This document shows positions 1-8,566 of a DNA stretch of 64,000 bases, one piece after another; positions within the stretch are counted from its first letter, which is position 1, and each line of letters begins with the position of its first letter. Under the pieces are notes generated by a model, which was given only the letters and a program-made list of their open reading frames with translations, was not told the DNA's origin and ran no database searches. A program made the translations under genes and the position numbers. Source of the DNA: Inquilinus ginsengisoli_A (GTDB lineage: Bacteria; Pseudomonadota; Alphaproteobacteria; DSM-16000; Inquilinaceae); contig NZ_JAVDPW010000020.1 in the NCBI RefSeq assembly GCF_031453975.1, positions 3,579 to 67,578 of the forward strand, written 5' to 3'.

Positions 1-214
1 CCTGGTCGGCGGGGATCAGGATCTCGGTCAGCACGCCGGAGGCAGGGGCCGGCACCTCGACCGCGACCTTGTCGGTCTCCAGCTCGACCAGTGGGTCGCC
101 CTCGCGCACCGTGTCGCCGACCGCCGCGAACCAGCTGCGCACTGCCGCCTTGGTGCCCTCCTGCTGGATCGGCGCCAGGACGTCGACACCGGTGACTTCG
201 ATCGTATCGGCCAT
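1..214 (-). CDS. Lipoyl-domain E2 subunit of a 2-oxoacid dehydrogenase complex, N-terminal part
   Basis: Only the first 71 residues lie in the window; the gene runs off the left edge. They form a biotinyl/lipoyl attachment domain with the lipoyl-lysine loop ELETDKVAVEV, the modified Lys being residue 49. This domain carries the acyl group from E1 to the E2 catalytic core. The gene starts 1 bp after the stop of the fused E1 gene upstream, so the two are translationally linked parts of one operon. E2 identity (rather than a free-standing carrier) is inferred from that position; the catalytic domain is out of view. The start ATG directly follows the E1 stop codon. Confidence 0.85.
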   Translation of the reverse strand, partial: MADTIEVTGVDVLAPIQQEGTKAAVRSWFAAVGDTVREGDPLVELETDKVAVEVPAPASGVLTEILIPADQ

Positions 215-215
215 G

Positions 216-2312
216 TCAGAACCCGGTCAGCGCGAGGATCCGGTCGCGGATGCGCTCGACCGAGGGCACCGCGGCGTCGAGCAGGGCCGGATTGTGGGGG
301 CTGGGGATGTCCGGCATGGTCAGCCGCGCCACCGGGGCGTCGAGGTCCATGAACGCCTCCTCCGCCACCACGGCCGCGATCTCGGCGCCGAAGCCGCCGG
401 TGCGCAGGTCCTCGTGCACGATCAGGCAGCGCCGGGTGCGGGCGATCGAGGCCAGCACGGCTGCGCTGTCCCACGGCATCAGCGTGCGCAGGTCAATTAC
501 TTCGACCGACCGGCCGCTGCTGCGCGCCGCCTCCTCCGCCCGTTCGACCATGGCGCCCCAGGTGACGATGGTCAGGTCGCTGCCTGCCATCGTGGTCCGG
601 GCCCGGCCGAAGGGCAGCACGTAATCGTCGCCGGGATAGGGCCGCCGGGCCCAGGCGGCATCGAGCATGGCGCGGTGTTCGAGGAACATCACCGGGTCGT
701 CGCCGCGCAGCGCCGCCCGCAGCAGCCCGACCGCATCCTCGGCGTTGGACGGCACCGCCACCTTCCAGCCCGGCGCATGCACGAACTGCACCTCGTTGGT
801 CTGGCTGTGCCAGGGGTCGCCGCATTTGAAGAACCCGACCGGCATGCGCAGCACCATGGGGGCGGCGAAGCGGTTGTTGGTGCGCCAGCGCAGCGTGCCG
901 CAATCGTTGATCTGCTCCACCGCCGGGTCGGCGTATTTGCGGAACTGGATCTCCGGCACCGGCAGCAGCCCGGCCAGGGCGAGGCCGACGGAGCGGCCGA
1001 CGATGCCCTCCTCCGACAGGCTGGTGTCCATCACCCTGTCGACGCCGTGCTTCGCCTGCAGCCCCAGGGTCACCGCGTGGACGCCGCCCTTGGGGCCGAT
1101 ATCCTCGCCCAAAATCACCATGCGCGGATTGGCCGACAGCTCGTGGTCCAGGGTGCGGCGGATGGCGGTGACCATGTTGATCCGCGGCCCTTCCGGCTGC
1201 GGCGTGTCGTGCCCGGCGGCCGGGACGATGCCCTGGCCGCGCAGGCCGCCCATCACCTGCGGCTGGTCGTCGGAGAAGACGTGGCGGGTGACCGTCGCGG
1301 GGTCGGCCACCGGCCGAGCCTCGGCCGCCGCCCGCGCCGCCTGCACCGCCGCCTCGGCCTCGGCCGCCAGCGCATCCCATTCGGCCGCGTCCAGCACGGC
1401 CGGGACCAGGAATTCCCTGAGCTTGGGCAGCGGGTCGCGGGCCCATTCCGCCGCCACCACCTCGGCCGATTTGTAGGTCTGGGTGTCCTGGAAGCTGTGG
1501 CCCTCCAGCCGCGGCACCTTAAGCCGCAGCAGGCAGGGGCCGCGGCTGTCGCGGACATGGGCCACGGCGGCGTCGACCAGCCGCGCCGCCTCGGCCGGGT
1601 CGGTGCCGTCGCCGGCCAGGATGTGCAGGCCGCGGAAGCTGGCGAGGTTGGCGGCGATGTCGCCGCCCGGGGTCTGGAAATGCGACGGCACCGAGATGCC
1701 GTAGCCATTGTCCTCGATGTAGAACAGCACCGGCAGGCGCTGGGTGGTGGCGATGGTCAGGGCCGACCAGAAGCCGTTGGTGGCGACCGAGGCGTCGCCG
1801 CCCAGGGCGACGCCGATGGCGCGGTCGCAGGCCGGGTCGTGCAGCACGGTGCGGCCGTATTCGATCGCCTGGGCCCAGCCGGTGGTCGGGGTGTACTGGG
1901 CGCCGACGCCGCCGCACATCGGCAGCGCCGAGGGGCCGGACAGGTTGGGGTGGTTGAACACCACGCCGATGTCGCGGCCGTCGGAATAGCCGTCGGCCCG
2001 GGCCATGGAGGAGCCCAGCGCGTCGGCCAGGTCGACGCCGAGGGTCAAGAGGATCGGCCGCGACCGGTAATAGCCGCAGATCGCGTCCCGGGGGTCGGTC
2101 AGCCGGGTGCCCAGCAGGATCTGCGCCAGGTCGTGGCCGCGGGCGGAAAACTGGTAGAGCACCTTCTTCTGCGGCACCAGCACCGTCTCCTCCAGCGCGT
2201 CGAGGGCGCGCGAGACGTGCAGCAGATGCGCGACACGGCGCCAGTCGACGCCGGGATCGGGCGCGTTCGCGATGTGGGGACGGCGGGGCTGCTGGAAGGC
2301 GAGAGCGGTCAC
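216..2312 (-). CDS. Fused E1 alpha/beta subunit of a branched-chain-type 2-oxoacid dehydrogenase
   Basis: A 698-residue thiamine-diphosphate enzyme that decarboxylates a 2-oxoacid and passes the acyl group to lipoyl-E2. Residues about 30-345 are the alpha part, with a TPP/Mg motif beginning GGDAS at 171 and ending near EDNGYGIS at 200-207. Residues about 378-698 are the transketolase-like beta part (GEDIG, SLSEEGIVG, EIQF, a C-terminal VHEDLRTGGFGAEI). In most bacteria these are two proteins of about 400 and 330 residues; here they are one chain. The start is GTG at 2312, preceded by an AGGA-like ribosome site. Branched-chain specificity is inferred from the fusion type and the divergent Lrp gene; a pyruvate or acetoin substrate is not excluded. 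Confidence 0.88.
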   Translation of the reverse strand: MTALAFQQPRRPHIANAPDPGVDWRRVAHLLHVSRALDALEETVLVPQKKVLYQFSARGHDLAQILLGTRLTDPRDAICGYYRSRPILLTLGVDLADALGSSMARADGYSDGRDIGVVFNHPNLSGPSALPMCGGVGAQYTPTTGWAQAIEYGRTVLHDPACDRAIGVALGGDASVATNGFWSALTIATTQRLPVLFYIEDNGYGISVPSHFQTPGGDIAANLASFRGLHILAGDGTDPAEAARLVDAAVAHVRDSRGPCLLRLKVPRLEGHSFQDTQTYKSAEVVAAEWARDPLPKLREFLVPAVLDAAEWDALAAEAEAAVQAARAAAEARPVADPATVTRHVFSDDQPQVMGGLRGQGIVPAAGHDTPQPEGPRINMVTAIRRTLDHELSANPRMVILGEDIGPKGGVHAVTLGLQAKHGVDRVMDTSLSEEGIVGRSVGLALAGLLPVPEIQFRKYADPAVEQINDCGTLRWRTNNRFAAPMVLRMPVGFFKCGDPWHSQTNEVQFVHAPGWKVAVPSNAEDAVGLLRAALRGDDPVMFLEHRAMLDAAWARRPYPGDDYVLPFGRARTTMAGSDLTIVTWGAMVERAEEAARSSGRSVEVIDLRTLMPWDSAAVLASIARTRRCLIVHEDLRTGGFGAEIAAVVAEEAFMDLDAPVARLTMPDIPSPHNPALLDAAVPSVERIRDRILALTGF

Positions 2313-2460
2313 GGTGTCGTCCTGCTTCTGACCCGACGCGCAAGGCGCATCACGTCAGAAAAGGATGCGCCCGCCTCGCGGAAAAGTTTTGCCGGACTGG
2401 ACCCGGGATTGGGGGTCTTGAGGTATGATCCACCCGATGAAGCCACAATCGGGGAATATC

Positions 2461-2934
2461 ATGCCTGGAGATGGCGAAGATCTGGACCGGTTCGAGCGCG
2501 CCATCCTGGCGGCGCTGCAGCGCAACGCCCGGCAGAGCGTGCAGGAGCTGGCCGACGCCATCGGCCTGTCGACCTCGCCGACCTGGCGGCGGCTGAAGGC
2601 GCTGGAGGAGCGTGGCGTGATCAAGGACTACGTCGCCCGGGTCGACCCGGCCAAGCTGGGCTTCGGCGAGACCGCCTTCGCCCATGTCACCCTGGCCAAG
2701 CACGACGGCGAGCAGATCGCGGCCTTCGAGAAGACCATCGCAGAGCGGCCGGAGGTGCTGGAGTTCTACTCGATGACCGGCTCGGCCGACTACATCCTGC
2801 GGATCGTGACCAAGAGCCCGCTGGAGTACGAGAAGTTCCTGAAGGAGGTGATGTTCACCAGCCCCGCGGTGCAGCACATCAGCTCGAACTTCGCCCTGAG
2901 AGAGATCAAGAACAGCGTGGCGATTCCGGTTTAA
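2461..2934 (+). CDS. Lrp/AsnC-family transcriptional regulator
   Basis: A 157-residue regulator. Residues about 10-60 form an AsnC-type helix-turn-helix (ELADAIGLSTSPTWRRLKALE) and the rest is the RAM ligand-binding/oligomerisation domain (FYSMTGSADYILRIV). These proteins sense amino acids or their keto acids. It is transcribed away from the 2-oxoacid dehydrogenase operon across about 150 bp, the usual arrangement for a BkdR-like activator of branched-chain keto acid oxidation, so control of that operon is likely. ATG 2461 was preferred because GGGGA lies 5 nt upstream; an in-frame ATG at 2425 would add 12 residues, but it overlaps a possible -10 hexamer TATGAT at 2424. Confidence 0.9.
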   Translation: MPGDGEDLDRFERAILAALQRNARQSVQELADAIGLSTSPTWRRLKALEERGVIKDYVARVDPAKLGFGETAFAHVTLAKHDGEQIAAFEKTIAERPEVLEFYSMTGSADYILRIVTKSPLEYEKFLKEVMFTSPAVQHISSNFALREIKNSVAIPV

Positions 2935-2952
2935 GCGTCGTCAGGCCCCCTC

Positions 2953-3047
2953 CCCCGTCATTGCGAGCGCAGCGAAGCAATCCATCGGGCAGCCCATACC
3001 GGCGCCATGGATTGCTTCGTCGGCTTCGCCTCCTCGCAATGACGAGG
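2953..3047. repeat. Intergenic palindromic repeat, copy A
   Basis: The left arm (2953-2984) begins CCGTCATTGCGAGCGCAGCG and ends in CAATCCAT. The right arm (3006-3047) is its reverse complement apart from an extra stretch of about 10 nt, giving a long hairpin. A second copy of the same family lies at 10306-10393. It sits between the convergent Lrp and aldolase genes, where a REP-like element may also stop transcription or stabilise the 3' ends. The family is widespread between alphaproteobacterial genes. Confidence 0.85.
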
Positions 3048-3063
3048 GGGGTGGCGGCTCCCC

Positions 3064-3834
3064 TCACCCCCGATACCCAGGCTCCCCCTCGTCCAGGATG
3101 GCCTTGACGTTGTCGAGGTGGTCGGCGGCGAAGCGGCCATAGCCGCGCCATTGCTGTTCGGTCAGCCGGGCGACGTCGTCGGGCAGCACGCGCAGGGGCT
3201 GGCCGGTGGCGTAGCAGGTGATCAGCGTCTCGGCCGCGCGCTCGAAATAATACAGCTCGTCGAAGGCGTCGGCGACGGTGGCGCCGATCACCAGCACGCC
3301 GTGATTGGCCATCAGCAGCACCGTCTTGCCCTCGGTCATCAGCGCGGCCTGGCGGTCGCCCTCCTCATCCGACAGGGCCATGCCGGCGAAGCCGTCATCG
3401 ATCGCCACCCGGCCGAAGAAGCGGGCCGTGTTCATGTCGATCGGATGCATCGTGCTGTCGGCCAGGCTGGCCAAAGCGGTGGCGTATTTCGAATGCAGGT
3501 GCATGACGCAGCGGGCATGCGGCAGCCGCGCATGCAGCCTTGCGTGCAGGTACCAGGCGGTGGGGTCGGGCGCGTCCGGCTTGTCCAGCGTGGTCGGGTC
3601 ATGCGCGTCGAGCAGCAGCAGGCTGCCGGCGGTGACCCGCGAGAAGTGCAGCCGGCACGGGTTGATCAGGAAGCGCGACCCGTCTTCGGAGACCGCGACG
3701 CTCATGTGGTTGGCGATCGATTCATGCATGCCGAGCCGGGCGAACCAGCGGAAGGCGGCGGCGAGGTCCACCCGGGCCTCGGTGTGCGCCCCGGGCACGG
3801 GCGCGGCGGCGGTGTGCAGCAATGCCGTCATCAT
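3064..3834 (-). CDS. Class II aldolase/adducin family protein
   Basis: A 256-residue zinc-dependent aldolase or epimerase-like enzyme. The fold shows in IANHMSV near residue 40, the zinc motif HLHSKY (about residues 115-120) and the second metal segment MANHGVLVIG (about 178-187). Such enzymes split or epimerise small sugar phosphates or related hydroxy-acids; the substrate cannot be read from sequence. It is the last gene of a three-gene minus-strand operon, 10 bp after the GMC oxidoreductase. The first ATG (3834) has AAGGAG 5 nt upstream; a second ATG follows immediately at 3831. The partnership with a Rieske oxygenase and a GMC dehydrogenase suggests it handles a C2-C4 product of quaternary-amine or aromatic breakdown (inference). 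Confidence 0.85.
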   Translation of the reverse strand: MMTALLHTAAAPVPGAHTEARVDLAAAFRWFARLGMHESIANHMSVAVSEDGSRFLINPCRLHFSRVTAGSLLLLDAHDPTTLDKPDAPDPTAWYLHARLHARLPHARCVMHLHSKYATALASLADSTMHPIDMNTARFFGRVAIDDGFAGMALSDEEGDRQAALMTEGKTVLLMANHGVLVIGATVADAFDELYYFERAAETLITCYATGQPLRVLPDDVARLTEQQWRGYGRFAADHLDNVKAILDEGEPGYRG

Positions 3835-3844
3835 TAGGGCTCCT

Positions 3845-5506
3845 TCAACGCTGGGCGAGTTCCCAGGCGGGGTGGATCCAGACCGGGGCCCCGTTACGCG
3901 GCAGCGGCGGCCGGCCGCGGATCAGGTCGCTGACCTTCTCCGCGATCATGATGGTGGGCGCGTTGGTGTTGCCGCTGACGATCGCCGGCATCACCGAGGC
4001 GTCGACCACGCGCAAGCCCGCCACGCCGTGCACCCGGCACTGCCCGTCGACCACGCTGGCCCCATCGCGCCCCATGCGGCAGGTGCCGACCGGGTGGTAG
4101 CAGGTCTCGATGCCCTGGCGCAGATAGGCGTCGATCTCGTCATCCGTGCGCACCGCCGGGCCGGGAGTGATCTCCTCGCCGCGGAACGGCGCCAGGGCCG
4201 GCTGGGCCAGGATCTCGCGGGTCAGCCGGACCGAGGCGCGCAGGTCGTCGCGGTCCTGCGCCTCCTTCAGATAGTCGAAGCGGATCGCCGGCGGCTGGGC
4301 CGGGTCGGCCGAGCGGATCTTCACGTGCCCCAGGCTCTTCGGCCGCATCAGGTCGATATGCACCTGGAAGGAGTGGCCGCCGACATCCTCGACCGTGCCG
4401 GGCTTGATCGCGATCGGCATGAAGGTCAGCTGCAAATCGGGGTGTTCGATCCCCGGCCGGCTGCGGATGAAGCCGCCGGCCTCGAAATGGTTGGATGCCG
4501 CCGGGCCGGACTTGCCGGCGAACCAGCGCAGCCCGGTGGTCAGCTTGGCGAGGCCGCGATTGACCCCGAACAGCGACACCGGCTGCAGGCAGCGGTGCTG
4601 GATGACGATGTCGGGGTGGTCGTTCAGGTTGGCGCCGACGCCGGGCAGGTCGACCAGCGGCTGGATGCCCAGCCCCGCCAGGTCGTCGGCCGCGCCGATA
4701 CCGGAGAGCTGCAGGATCTGGGGCGAGTTGATGGCCCCGCCGGACAGGATCACCTCGGCCTCGGCCCGGGCGGTGGCGACCTGCCCCTGCCTGGCGTATT
4801 CGACGCCGACCGCCCGGCCGCCCTCGAGCACGATGCGGCGGACCAGGGCGCCGGTCAGCACGGTGAGATTCGGGCGCTTCCGCGCCGGCTGCAGATAGGC
4901 GCGCGCCGCGCTCCAGCGCCGGCCGCCGCCGGTGGTGCGGTCGATCCGGCCGAAGCCTTCCTGGCGCTCGCCATTGACGTCGTCGGTCAGGCCATAGCCA
5001 GCCTGCTGCCCCGCCCGGAGGAAGGCCTCGGCCAGAGGCGACGCCGCGGGGTCGGGCGCGAAGACGGACAGCGGCCCGTCGCCGCCGTGATAGGCGTCGC
5101 CGCCCAGCCCGTGCCGCTCCGCCCGCTTGAAATAGGGCAGCACATCGGCATAGGCCCAGCCCTGCAGCCCCATCTGGGCCCAGGAATCATAGTCGCGGGC
5201 ATGGCCGCGGATATAGACCATGCCGTTGATCGAGGACGACCCGCCCAGCACCCGGCCGCGCGGATGGGTCAGCCGGCGACCGTCGAGATACGGCTCCGGG
5301 TCCGAGACGTAGTTCCAGTTGAACCGGTCCGAGGACAGCAGGCTGCCGACCGCGGCCGGCATGTGGATCTGCCAGCTGCGGTCGGCCGGCCCGGCCTCGA
5401 GCAGCAGCACGCGGACCGCCGGGTCCTCGGTCAGCCGCGCCGCCAGGACGCAGCCGGCCGAGCCGGCGCCGACGATGACGTAGTCGTATCGATTGGGGGT
5501 GGCCAT
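3845..5506 (-). CDS. GMC-family FAD oxidoreductase, choline dehydrogenase-like
   Basis: A 553-residue flavoprotein of the glucose-methanol-choline family, close to the length of choline dehydrogenase (about 550). The N-terminus holds the FAD Rossmann motif VIVGAGSAGC. The GMC signature PRGRVLGGSSSINGMVY follows at about residues 82-98. The catalytic pair is His471 (CYHPVGTC) and Asn515 (GNTNAP). It oxidises an alcohol to an aldehyde with electrons leaving through FAD. The start ATG 5506 follows the Rieske gene by 14 bp; the reading frame stays open upstream of it, but that part overlaps the Rieske gene and lacks family similarity. The divergent GbdR-like regulator favours a choline/quaternary-amine type alcohol, but other alcohols are possible. 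Confidence 0.9.
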   Translation of the reverse strand: MATPNRYDYVIVGAGSAGCVLAARLTEDPAVRVLLLEAGPADRSWQIHMPAAVGSLLSSDRFNWNYVSDPEPYLDGRRLTHPRGRVLGGSSSINGMVYIRGHARDYDSWAQMGLQGWAYADVLPYFKRAERHGLGGDAYHGGDGPLSVFAPDPAASPLAEAFLRAGQQAGYGLTDDVNGERQEGFGRIDRTTGGGRRWSAARAYLQPARKRPNLTVLTGALVRRIVLEGGRAVGVEYARQGQVATARAEAEVILSGGAINSPQILQLSGIGAADDLAGLGIQPLVDLPGVGANLNDHPDIVIQHRCLQPVSLFGVNRGLAKLTTGLRWFAGKSGPAASNHFEAGGFIRSRPGIEHPDLQLTFMPIAIKPGTVEDVGGHSFQVHIDLMRPKSLGHVKIRSADPAQPPAIRFDYLKEAQDRDDLRASVRLTREILAQPALAPFRGEEITPGPAVRTDDEIDAYLRQGIETCYHPVGTCRMGRDGASVVDGQCRVHGVAGLRVVDASVMPAIVSGNTNAPTIMIAEKVSDLIRGRPPLPRNGAPVWIHPAWELAQR

Positions 5507-5520
5507 CGCCGGAGATCTCT

Positions 5521-6660
5521 TCAGGCGGCTTCGGGGCGGATCGCCTGGTGGCACAGCCGGTGGAAGTGGCGCACCAGGTGCTCGCTGCGATTGTCCGGCG
5601 TCTCGCCGATGATGTAGCGGCCATGGCTGAAGCCCATCGACCGCAAGCCCTTCTGGTTCGAGATGTTGAGCTGGATGTCCTCCGGCCCCAGGTCCTGGTT
5701 CATCCAGCGGATGCAGGCCTTGGTCACGTCGGGCAGTGCGCGGCCTTCCGGGCCGTAATAGCCGAAGCGCAGGATCGAGGTCTCCGGCCCGGTCGGGATC
5801 ATGATGAAGGTGCCGACCACGTCGGAATAGGGGAAGGCGTAGATCGTCGCGTTTGGCCACAGCCCGAGGTTGAAGAACCAGTCGGTCTGCCAGGTCGCGC
5901 CCTCCAGCGGCACGCCATAGGCCTCGGTGACGCCCTTTCGCGGCGGGCCGATATAGGTCCACCAGTCGCCGCGCGGCGTCAGCTCGTAGCCGTCGAAATC
6001 GATCAGCTGGGCCAACTCGCGGTGCACCGGGCCGGAATAGGTGAAGTGATAGCCCTCGATCGAGTTCTCCTGGATCACCTTCCAGTTGGCCGCCACCGGC
6101 ACGTCGACCTCCTCGATCAGCACCAGCCGGTCGAGATCGGGCAGGAAGCGTCGGGCCTGGGCCTCGGCGCCCGGCGCCATCTCGGCCACCGGCTGGGCGT
6201 CGGCGTCGAGGTTGACGAAGACGAAGGAGGCGAAGACCTCGACCCGCACCGGCTTCAGCCCGTGGTTGGCCTTGTCGAAATTGGTCAGGCACTCGGTGCG
6301 CGGCGCCCCGCGCAGGGCGCCGTCGAGGCCGTAGGTCCAGGCGTGGTAGCCGCAGGTGATCGCCCGGGCCTTGCTTCGCCGGGTTTCGACCAGGCGGTTG
6401 CCGCGATGCTGGCAGACATTGTGGAAGCCGCGGATCTGGCCGTCCGCCGCCCGCATCACGATCACGCTCTGGTCGAGGATCGACTCCATCACCACGTCGC
6501 CAGTCTCGCGGAAATCGTTGATGTGGCCGACGAGGTGCCAGGATTTGAGGAAGATCTTCTCCCGTTCCTCCCGGTAGATCGATTCGTCGTAGAAGAACGG
6601 GGCGGGGAGGGAATAGCCGGCAGCCTGGTCGGCCGCGCTCCACACGGTGTCTGCACCCAT
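5521..6660 (-). CDS. Rieske non-heme iron oxygenase, alpha subunit
   Basis: A 379-residue terminal oxygenase. The Rieske [2Fe-2S] ligands are Cys83, His85, Cys103 and His106 (CQHRG...CGYHAW). The mononuclear iron site begins ENSIEGYH (His205) and continues to VHREL (His213); the third carboxylate ligand is probably in NQDLGPED near the C-terminus. Size and motifs fit the single-component-alpha group that includes glycine betaine, carnitine and stachydrine demethylases as well as some aromatic oxygenases. ATG 6660 has AAGGAG 6 nt upstream; the ATG at 6666 touches that site and is unlikely. First gene of its operon. No reductase partner is encoded nearby, so electrons must come from a gene elsewhere. 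Confidence 0.9.
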   Translation of the reverse strand: MGADTVWSAADQAAGYSLPAPFFYDESIYREEREKIFLKSWHLVGHINDFRETGDVVMESILDQSVIVMRAADGQIRGFHNVCQHRGNRLVETRRSKARAITCGYHAWTYGLDGALRGAPRTECLTNFDKANHGLKPVRVEVFASFVFVNLDADAQPVAEMAPGAEAQARRFLPDLDRLVLIEEVDVPVAANWKVIQENSIEGYHFTYSGPVHRELAQLIDFDGYELTPRGDWWTYIGPPRKGVTEAYGVPLEGATWQTDWFFNLGLWPNATIYAFPYSDVVGTFIMIPTGPETSILRFGYYGPEGRALPDVTKACIRWMNQDLGPEDIQLNISNQKGLRSMGFSHGRYIIGETPDNRSEHLVRHFHRLCHQAIRPEAA

Positions 6661-6807
6661 CGTCATCTCCTTGTCCGGGCGCCCGGTCGCCTGGGGCCCG
6701 CTGGCTTGGCGTTGACGGGAGAATGGGGGCGTCTGCCGAGGCCCGACCTGTCCTTTTTCGCCATGCCGATGTCGATTTCTGTCCATCCTCCCCTGCCATG
6801 GGATGGC

Positions 6808-7854
6808 ATGCTGACTCGCATGCGAAAACTGGCCTTCCTGGTCCTGCCGGAATTCTCCAGCCTCGGCCTCGCCGCGGCGATCGAGCCGCTGTTCGTCGCC
6901 AACTGGCTGGCGCAGGAGCGGCTGTTCGCCTGGACCGTGGTCTCGGCCGACGGGCGGCCGGTGCGGGCCAGCAATGGCGCCGCCACCCCGGTCGACGGCG
7001 ACCTCGACGCGGCGGAGGGCTGCGGCACGGTGTTCGTGCTGGCCAGCTTCGAATCCTCGACCGCCGCCCGCCACCGCCCGGTGCTGCAGCGGCTGCGCCG
7101 CCTGGCCCGCTTCGGGGTCGAGATCGGCGGCATCGAGAACGGCAGCCAGGCCCTGGCCGAGGCCGGGCTGCTGGACGGCCACAGCGCGGCGATCCACTGG
7201 GACAACCTGACCGGGTTCCAGGAGCGCTATCCCGCGGTGCATGCGGTGCCGCAGCTCTACGCCGTCTCCGGCGACCGCATCACCTGCGCCGGCGCCGCGG
7301 CGATCCTCGACATGATGGTGGCCTGGATCGGCCGGCAGGCCGATGCCGGGCTGGCCGGCGAGGTCGCCGAGCACCTGCTGCTCGGCCGCGTCCGCCCGCC
7401 GGAGACCGAGCAGAAGACGCTCGGCGAACCGGCCCGCCGGGCGCCCGACCCTGATGTGGCGCGGGCGCTGGACATCATGCGCGGCACCCTCGACGAGCCG
7501 CTGCCCTGCGCCGCGATCGCCGGCCGCATCGGCCTGTCGCTGCGCCAGCTCGAGCGCCGCTTCCGGCAGGAGCTCGGCCGGTCGGTGCTGAGCCAGTACG
7601 GGCTCCTGCGGATGGCCAAGGCGCACCAGTTGCTGCAGCAGACCGACCTCAGCGTCACCGAGATCGCCTTCTCCTGCGGCTTCCCCTCGCCGGAATATTT
7701 CTCGCGCCGCTACCGCGCCCAGTTCGGCTGCCGGCCCAGCGCCGACCGCCGGCAGGCCACCACCGCCCCGGTGCTGCGCCGGAAGCCGACAAAGACGCAG
7801 CCGGCAAAGCCGCATGGTCGCCATTCATTGACCGGTCGATCAGAGAATTCTTGA
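6808..7854 (+). CDS. GlxA-type AraC-family regulator (DJ-1/PfpI-like domain plus AraC HTH), GbdR/CdhR-like
   Basis: A 348-residue activator. Residues about 5-190 form a class I glutamine amidotransferase-like sensor domain (FLVLPEFSSLGLAAAIEPL; GGIENGSQALAEAG). Residues about 225-320 form the AraC DNA-binding domain with both helix-turn-helices (IGLSLRQLERRF; FSCGFPSPEYFSRRYR). This architecture is shared by GbdR (glycine betaine) and CdhR (carnitine) regulators. It is divergent from the Rieske/GMC/aldolase operon across about 150 bp, so it probably activates that operon. ATG 6808 was chosen after GGGATGG; ATG 6820 is an alternative. Its 3' end overlaps an operator for the following TetR gene. 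Confidence 0.88.
   Translation: MLTRMRKLAFLVLPEFSSLGLAAAIEPLFVANWLAQERLFAWTVVSADGRPVRASNGAATPVDGDLDAAEGCGTVFVLASFESSTAARHRPVLQRLRRLARFGVEIGGIENGSQALAEAGLLDGHSAAIHWDNLTGFQERYPAVHAVPQLYAVSGDRITCAGAAAILDMMVAWIGRQADAGLAGEVAEHLLLGRVRPPETEQKTLGEPARRAPDPDVARALDIMRGTLDEPLPCAAIAGRIGLSLRQLERRFRQELGRSVLSQYGLLRMAKAHQLLQQTDLSVTEIAFSCGFPSPEYFSRRYRAQFGCRPSADRRQATTAPVLRRKPTKTQPAKPHGRHSLTGRSENS
7827..7849. promoter_or_regulatory. TetR-type operator, copy 1 (autoregulatory)
   Basis: A 23-bp imperfect palindrome starting ATTGACCGGTCGATCAG, 65 bp before the TetR-family gene. It matches two other sites in the window (17507-17529 and 21045-21067) with consensus ATTGAMCGRTCGWTCGGT followed by KAATT. The position before the regulator gene suggests autorepression. 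Confidence 0.72.
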
Positions 7855-7913
7855 TCTGCGCAGCCGATGATCCGAGGCTGGAGCGACGACGAATCGTGAA
7901 CGGATCCGAGGTC

Positions 7914-8561
7914 ATGGCCCGAACCCGCGCCCAGGACTACGACGAGAAGCGGCAGGCGATCCTGCACCAGGTGGCGGAGCTGTTCGCCCGGCACGGCTTC
8001 ACCGGCGCCTCGCTGAGCCTGATCGCCGAGGCCTGCGGCATGTCCAAGGCCCTGCTGTACCACTACTACCGCGACAAGGAAGCGGTGCTGTTCGACATCC
8101 TGTCGAACCATCTGTCGCTGCTGGTCACGGCGGTGGAGAAGGCGGCGGCGGAGCCCAACAGCGCCCGCGACCGGCTGCATGCCATCGCTGCCGCCCTGCT
8201 CGAATCCTACCGCAACGCCGATGCCGAGCATCAGGTGCAGATCACCAGCCTGAAGCTGCTGCCCGCCGACCAGCAGGAGCAGCTGAAGGAGATGGAGCGC
8301 ACTTTGGTGCGGATCTTCTCCGACGCGCTGGCCCAGGCGGTGCCGCAGGTGGCGGCCGACCGCAGCCGGCTGATGCCGCTGACCATGTCGCTGTTCGGCA
8401 TGCTGAACTGGCACTATCTGTGGTTCCGCGAGGGCAAGGGGCTGAGCCGCGCCGACTATGCCCGGATGGCGACCGAGCTGGTGCTGTCCGGCTCCGCCGA
8501 TGCCCTGGCGGCGGTGCCGCCCCCCGGCCACAAAAACCGCAAACAGGCCGAGACGGCCTGA
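7914..8561 (+). CDS. TetR/AcrR-family regulator, probable PAA-pathway repressor (PaaR-like)
   Basis: A 215-residue protein with the N-terminal TetR helix-turn-helix (FARHGFTGASLSLIAEACGM, then SKALLYHYYRDKEAVL) and an all-helical ligand domain. It starts at ATG 7914 behind GAGG; an upstream in-frame ATG (7867) lacks a ribosome site. It lies at the left end of the phenylacetate cluster. A palindrome just upstream recurs in the paaG-paaZ divergent promoter, which is the main evidence that it controls PAA genes. PaaR proteins of proteobacteria are TetR repressors released by phenylacetyl-CoA; that ligand is inference here. It is convergent with the hypothetical gene at 8567-9304, with 5 bp between stops. 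Confidence 0.85.
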   Translation: MARTRAQDYDEKRQAILHQVAELFARHGFTGASLSLIAEACGMSKALLYHYYRDKEAVLFDILSNHLSLLVTAVEKAAAEPNSARDRLHAIAAALLESYRNADAEHQVQITSLKLLPADQQEQLKEMERTLVRIFSDALAQAVPQVAADRSRLMPLTMSLFGMLNWHYLWFREGKGLSRADYARMATELVLSGSADALAAVPPPGHKNRKQAETA

Positions 8562-8566
8562 GCCGA

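Noticed and set aside
69..3107. 1012-codon open frame on the plus strand across the E1 gene
   Set aside because: It is antisense to a clear E1 protein and reads His/Arg/Gly/Gln-rich text without any domain. Very high GC leaves many long shadow frames.
3305..5617. Long plus-strand frame antisense to the aldolase and GMC genes
   Set aside because: No family features; both minus-strand genes have complete catalytic motifs.
5507..6799. Upstream extension of the GMC oxidoreductase frame to 984 codons
   Set aside because: The extension overlaps the Rieske gene in another frame, is Arg/Pro-rich and lacks a domain; the true N-terminus with the FAD motif begins at 5506.
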